Shown here: positions 5,346 through 5,890 of the stretch, piece after piece | Layout of the letters: each line of letters starts with the position of its first letter | Position numbering within the stretch: position 1 is the first letter of the stretch | From: Collinsella sp. | Lineage (GTDB): Bacteria > Actinomycetota > Coriobacteriia > Coriobacteriales > Coriobacteriaceae | DNA: 5,890 nucleotides | Reading direction: 5' to 3' | Assembly: GCA_019419485.1 (NCBI GenBank) | Contig: DXZV01000115.1 | Location: 1-5,890, forward strand | Position numbers and translations under genes: made by a program | The notes under the pieces: generated by a model | Told to the model about the DNA's origin: nothing | The model's input: only the letters and a program-made list of their open reading frames with translations | Databases searched by the model: none

Positions 5346-5621
5346 CTACTCAACCGCCTTGGCGTCATATGCGGCATGGGGCTCGCTGTACGACATGGCA
5401 CGCTTCGAGTCCGACGCGCCCTTGGTGGTCGGATCGACGATCACGCCGAAGCCGGCGAGAACGGTCAGGATGATTCCGACGAGCTGGATGAGCGACCCCT
5501 GGGAGATAGGCGCCACGACTCCGAGGATTCCGAGCACCTGATAGGCTGCGCTGATTACGGTGGCGGCCAATGCCGCGAGCGTCTGCTTATTCTTGAAGCG
5601 AAGGGCCCAGTTGATTTTCAT
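5346..5621 (-). CDS. Phage holin, phi-LC3 family
   Basis: The 91-residue protein opens with MKINWALRFKNKQT, a start typical of phi-LC3-type holins, and has two hydrophobic segments (about 14-37 and 43-62) separated by a short turn. The family's C-terminal signature IVDPTTKGASDSKRAMSY follows at 61-78. Holins of this type collect in the inner membrane and open at a set time, letting the endolysin reach the wall. The endolysin gene begins three bases after its stop. AGGAG (minus strand, plus-strand 5633-5629) lies seven bases before the ATG and overlaps the stop codon of the preceding gene (TAGGAG), which points to coupled translation. Its tail after residue 78 (EPHAAYDAKAVE) is polar and probably cytoplasmic. 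Confidence 0.93.
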   Translation of the reverse strand: MKINWALRFKNKQTLAALAATVISAAYQVLGILGVVAPISQGSLIQLVGIILTVLAGFGVIVDPTTKGASDSKRAMSYSEPHAAYDAKAVE

Positions 5622-5631
5622 TTTTCAGCTC

Positions 5632-5890
5632 CTAATCTGACCCGCCGATACCGTGATGCAGGTCGTAATTCTTCTCGACGCGGTCGAGCCGGTTGAACAA
5701 GGTGATGACCTGTTGCTCAACTTTCGTGAGGCGCTCGCCGTGGTCGTCGAGCTTGCGGTTGATCTCCTTGACGCCGTCCTTGATCTCGCTCGTGTCGCCG
5801 CAAAGGCTGTCGAGCTTGTCTTCGGTCCGCTGCTCCTTGGCAGACGATGTTTTGGATACGGAGACGCGCCCGATGAAGAACGTGACAATC
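5632..5890 (-). CDS. Phage coiled-coil protein with N-terminal hydrophobic end (partial)
   Basis: The frame enters at the window edge and runs 85 residues to a TAG at 5634-5632; the N-terminus is missing. It starts with IVTFFIG, probably the end of a membrane helix, followed by a long charged helix with heptad-like spacing (DKLDSL, EIKDGVKEINRKLDDH, RLTKVEQQVITLFNRLDRVE) that should form a coiled coil. A short Gly-rich end (HHGIGGSD) follows. Small membrane-anchored coiled-coil proteins are common just upstream of holins in phages of Gram-positive bacteria, recalling hemolysin XhlA-like proteins, although in those the membrane segment is C-terminal. Its exact role is unknown; a part in lysis timing is inferred from place. 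Its stop codon overlaps the ribosome binding site of the holin. A different minus-strand frame is also open here, but its Ser/Arg/Thr-rich product shows it is a shadow. Confidence 0.8.
   Translation of the reverse strand, partial: IVTFFIGRVSVSKTSSAKEQRTEDKLDSLCGDTSEIKDGVKEINRKLDDHGERLTKVEQQVITLFNRLDRVEKNYDLHHGIGGSD

Larger units (their letters stand above)
4103..5890 (-). mobile_element. Prophage, lysis-gene end (partial)
   Basis: From the broken tRNA-Lys gene to the window end the content is phage-like: a holin, an endolysin, a coiled-coil membrane protein and a small membrane peptide, all on the minus strand and tightly packed. Lysis genes next to one attachment site are common in temperate tailed phages of Gram-positive hosts, with integrase at the opposite end. 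Structural genes would lie beyond 5890. No integrase, transposase or inverted terminal repeat is visible, so the class of phage and whether it is intact cannot be judged here. Confidence 0.85.

Noticed and set aside
5001..5696. Plus-strand 231-codon open frame
   Set aside because: It lies antisense to the endolysin, holin and coiled-coil genes, all of which are recognisable.
5625..5888. Minus-strand 87-codon open frame at the window end
   Set aside because: The product is almost only Ser, Arg, Thr and Ala, typical of a shifted frame of a GC-rich gene; the adjacent frame gives a sensible coiled-coil protein.
1..5890. CRISPR array, insertion sequence or antiphage system
   Set aside because: No regularly spaced repeats, transposase or recognised defence genes are visible in any frame.

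Overview
The window looks like chromosome plus prophage from a Gram-positive, fairly high-GC gut actinobacterium, most likely Collinsella or a close Coriobacteriia relative. This rests on three signs: a GGGtGRT-family protein next to an Fe-S scaffold protein, codon use strongly biased to C/G-ending codons, and a lysis cassette of Gram-positive type (phi-LC3-like holin plus a modular cysteine-peptidase endolysin). The genus is an inference from recognised proteins and was not confirmed by a search.

Layout. Positions 1-1235 hold the end of a two-gene operon on the plus strand: the C-terminus of a NifU-like Fe-S cluster assembly scaffold protein, then the complete GGGtGRT-family protein, closed by a textbook intrinsic terminator. 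Positions 1424-2950 encode a cytosolic FAD-binding protein of the fumarate reductase/L-aspartate oxidase superfamily; it keeps the FAD-binding frame but lacks the usual catalytic motifs. A long GC-rich hairpin follows. Positions 3112-3972 encode DinD, a DNA-damage-inducible protein of the BRO-N type, in DNA that looks richer in A/T-ending codons.

The key structural event is at 4056-4102. The minus strand there carries only the 3' part of a tRNA-Lys(CTT) gene, from the anticodon stem-loop to CCA, still followed by its own terminator at 4046-4015. The 5' part is missing and is replaced by unrelated sequence. This is the signature of an attachment site left by an element that integrated into the tRNA. 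Everything to the right (about 4103 to the window end) is prophage; everything to the left is host DNA that once lay downstream of the tRNA.

The prophage part runs on the minus strand (right to left) as a compact lysis cassette: a coiled-coil protein with an N-terminal hydrophobic tail (partial, cut by the window), a phi-LC3-type holin, an endolysin, and an uncatalogued 36-residue membrane peptide with a GxxxGxxxG motif. A strong hairpin terminator closes it. Gene spacings are 3-10 bases, which suggests one transcript with coupled translation. Between the terminator and the attachment site lies a short non-coding stretch with nested repeats that could bind recombination proteins. DinD sits just outside the prophage end; because it responds to DNA damage in other bacteria, its closeness to an element that may be SOS-inducible deserves attention, but no functional link is shown by the sequence.
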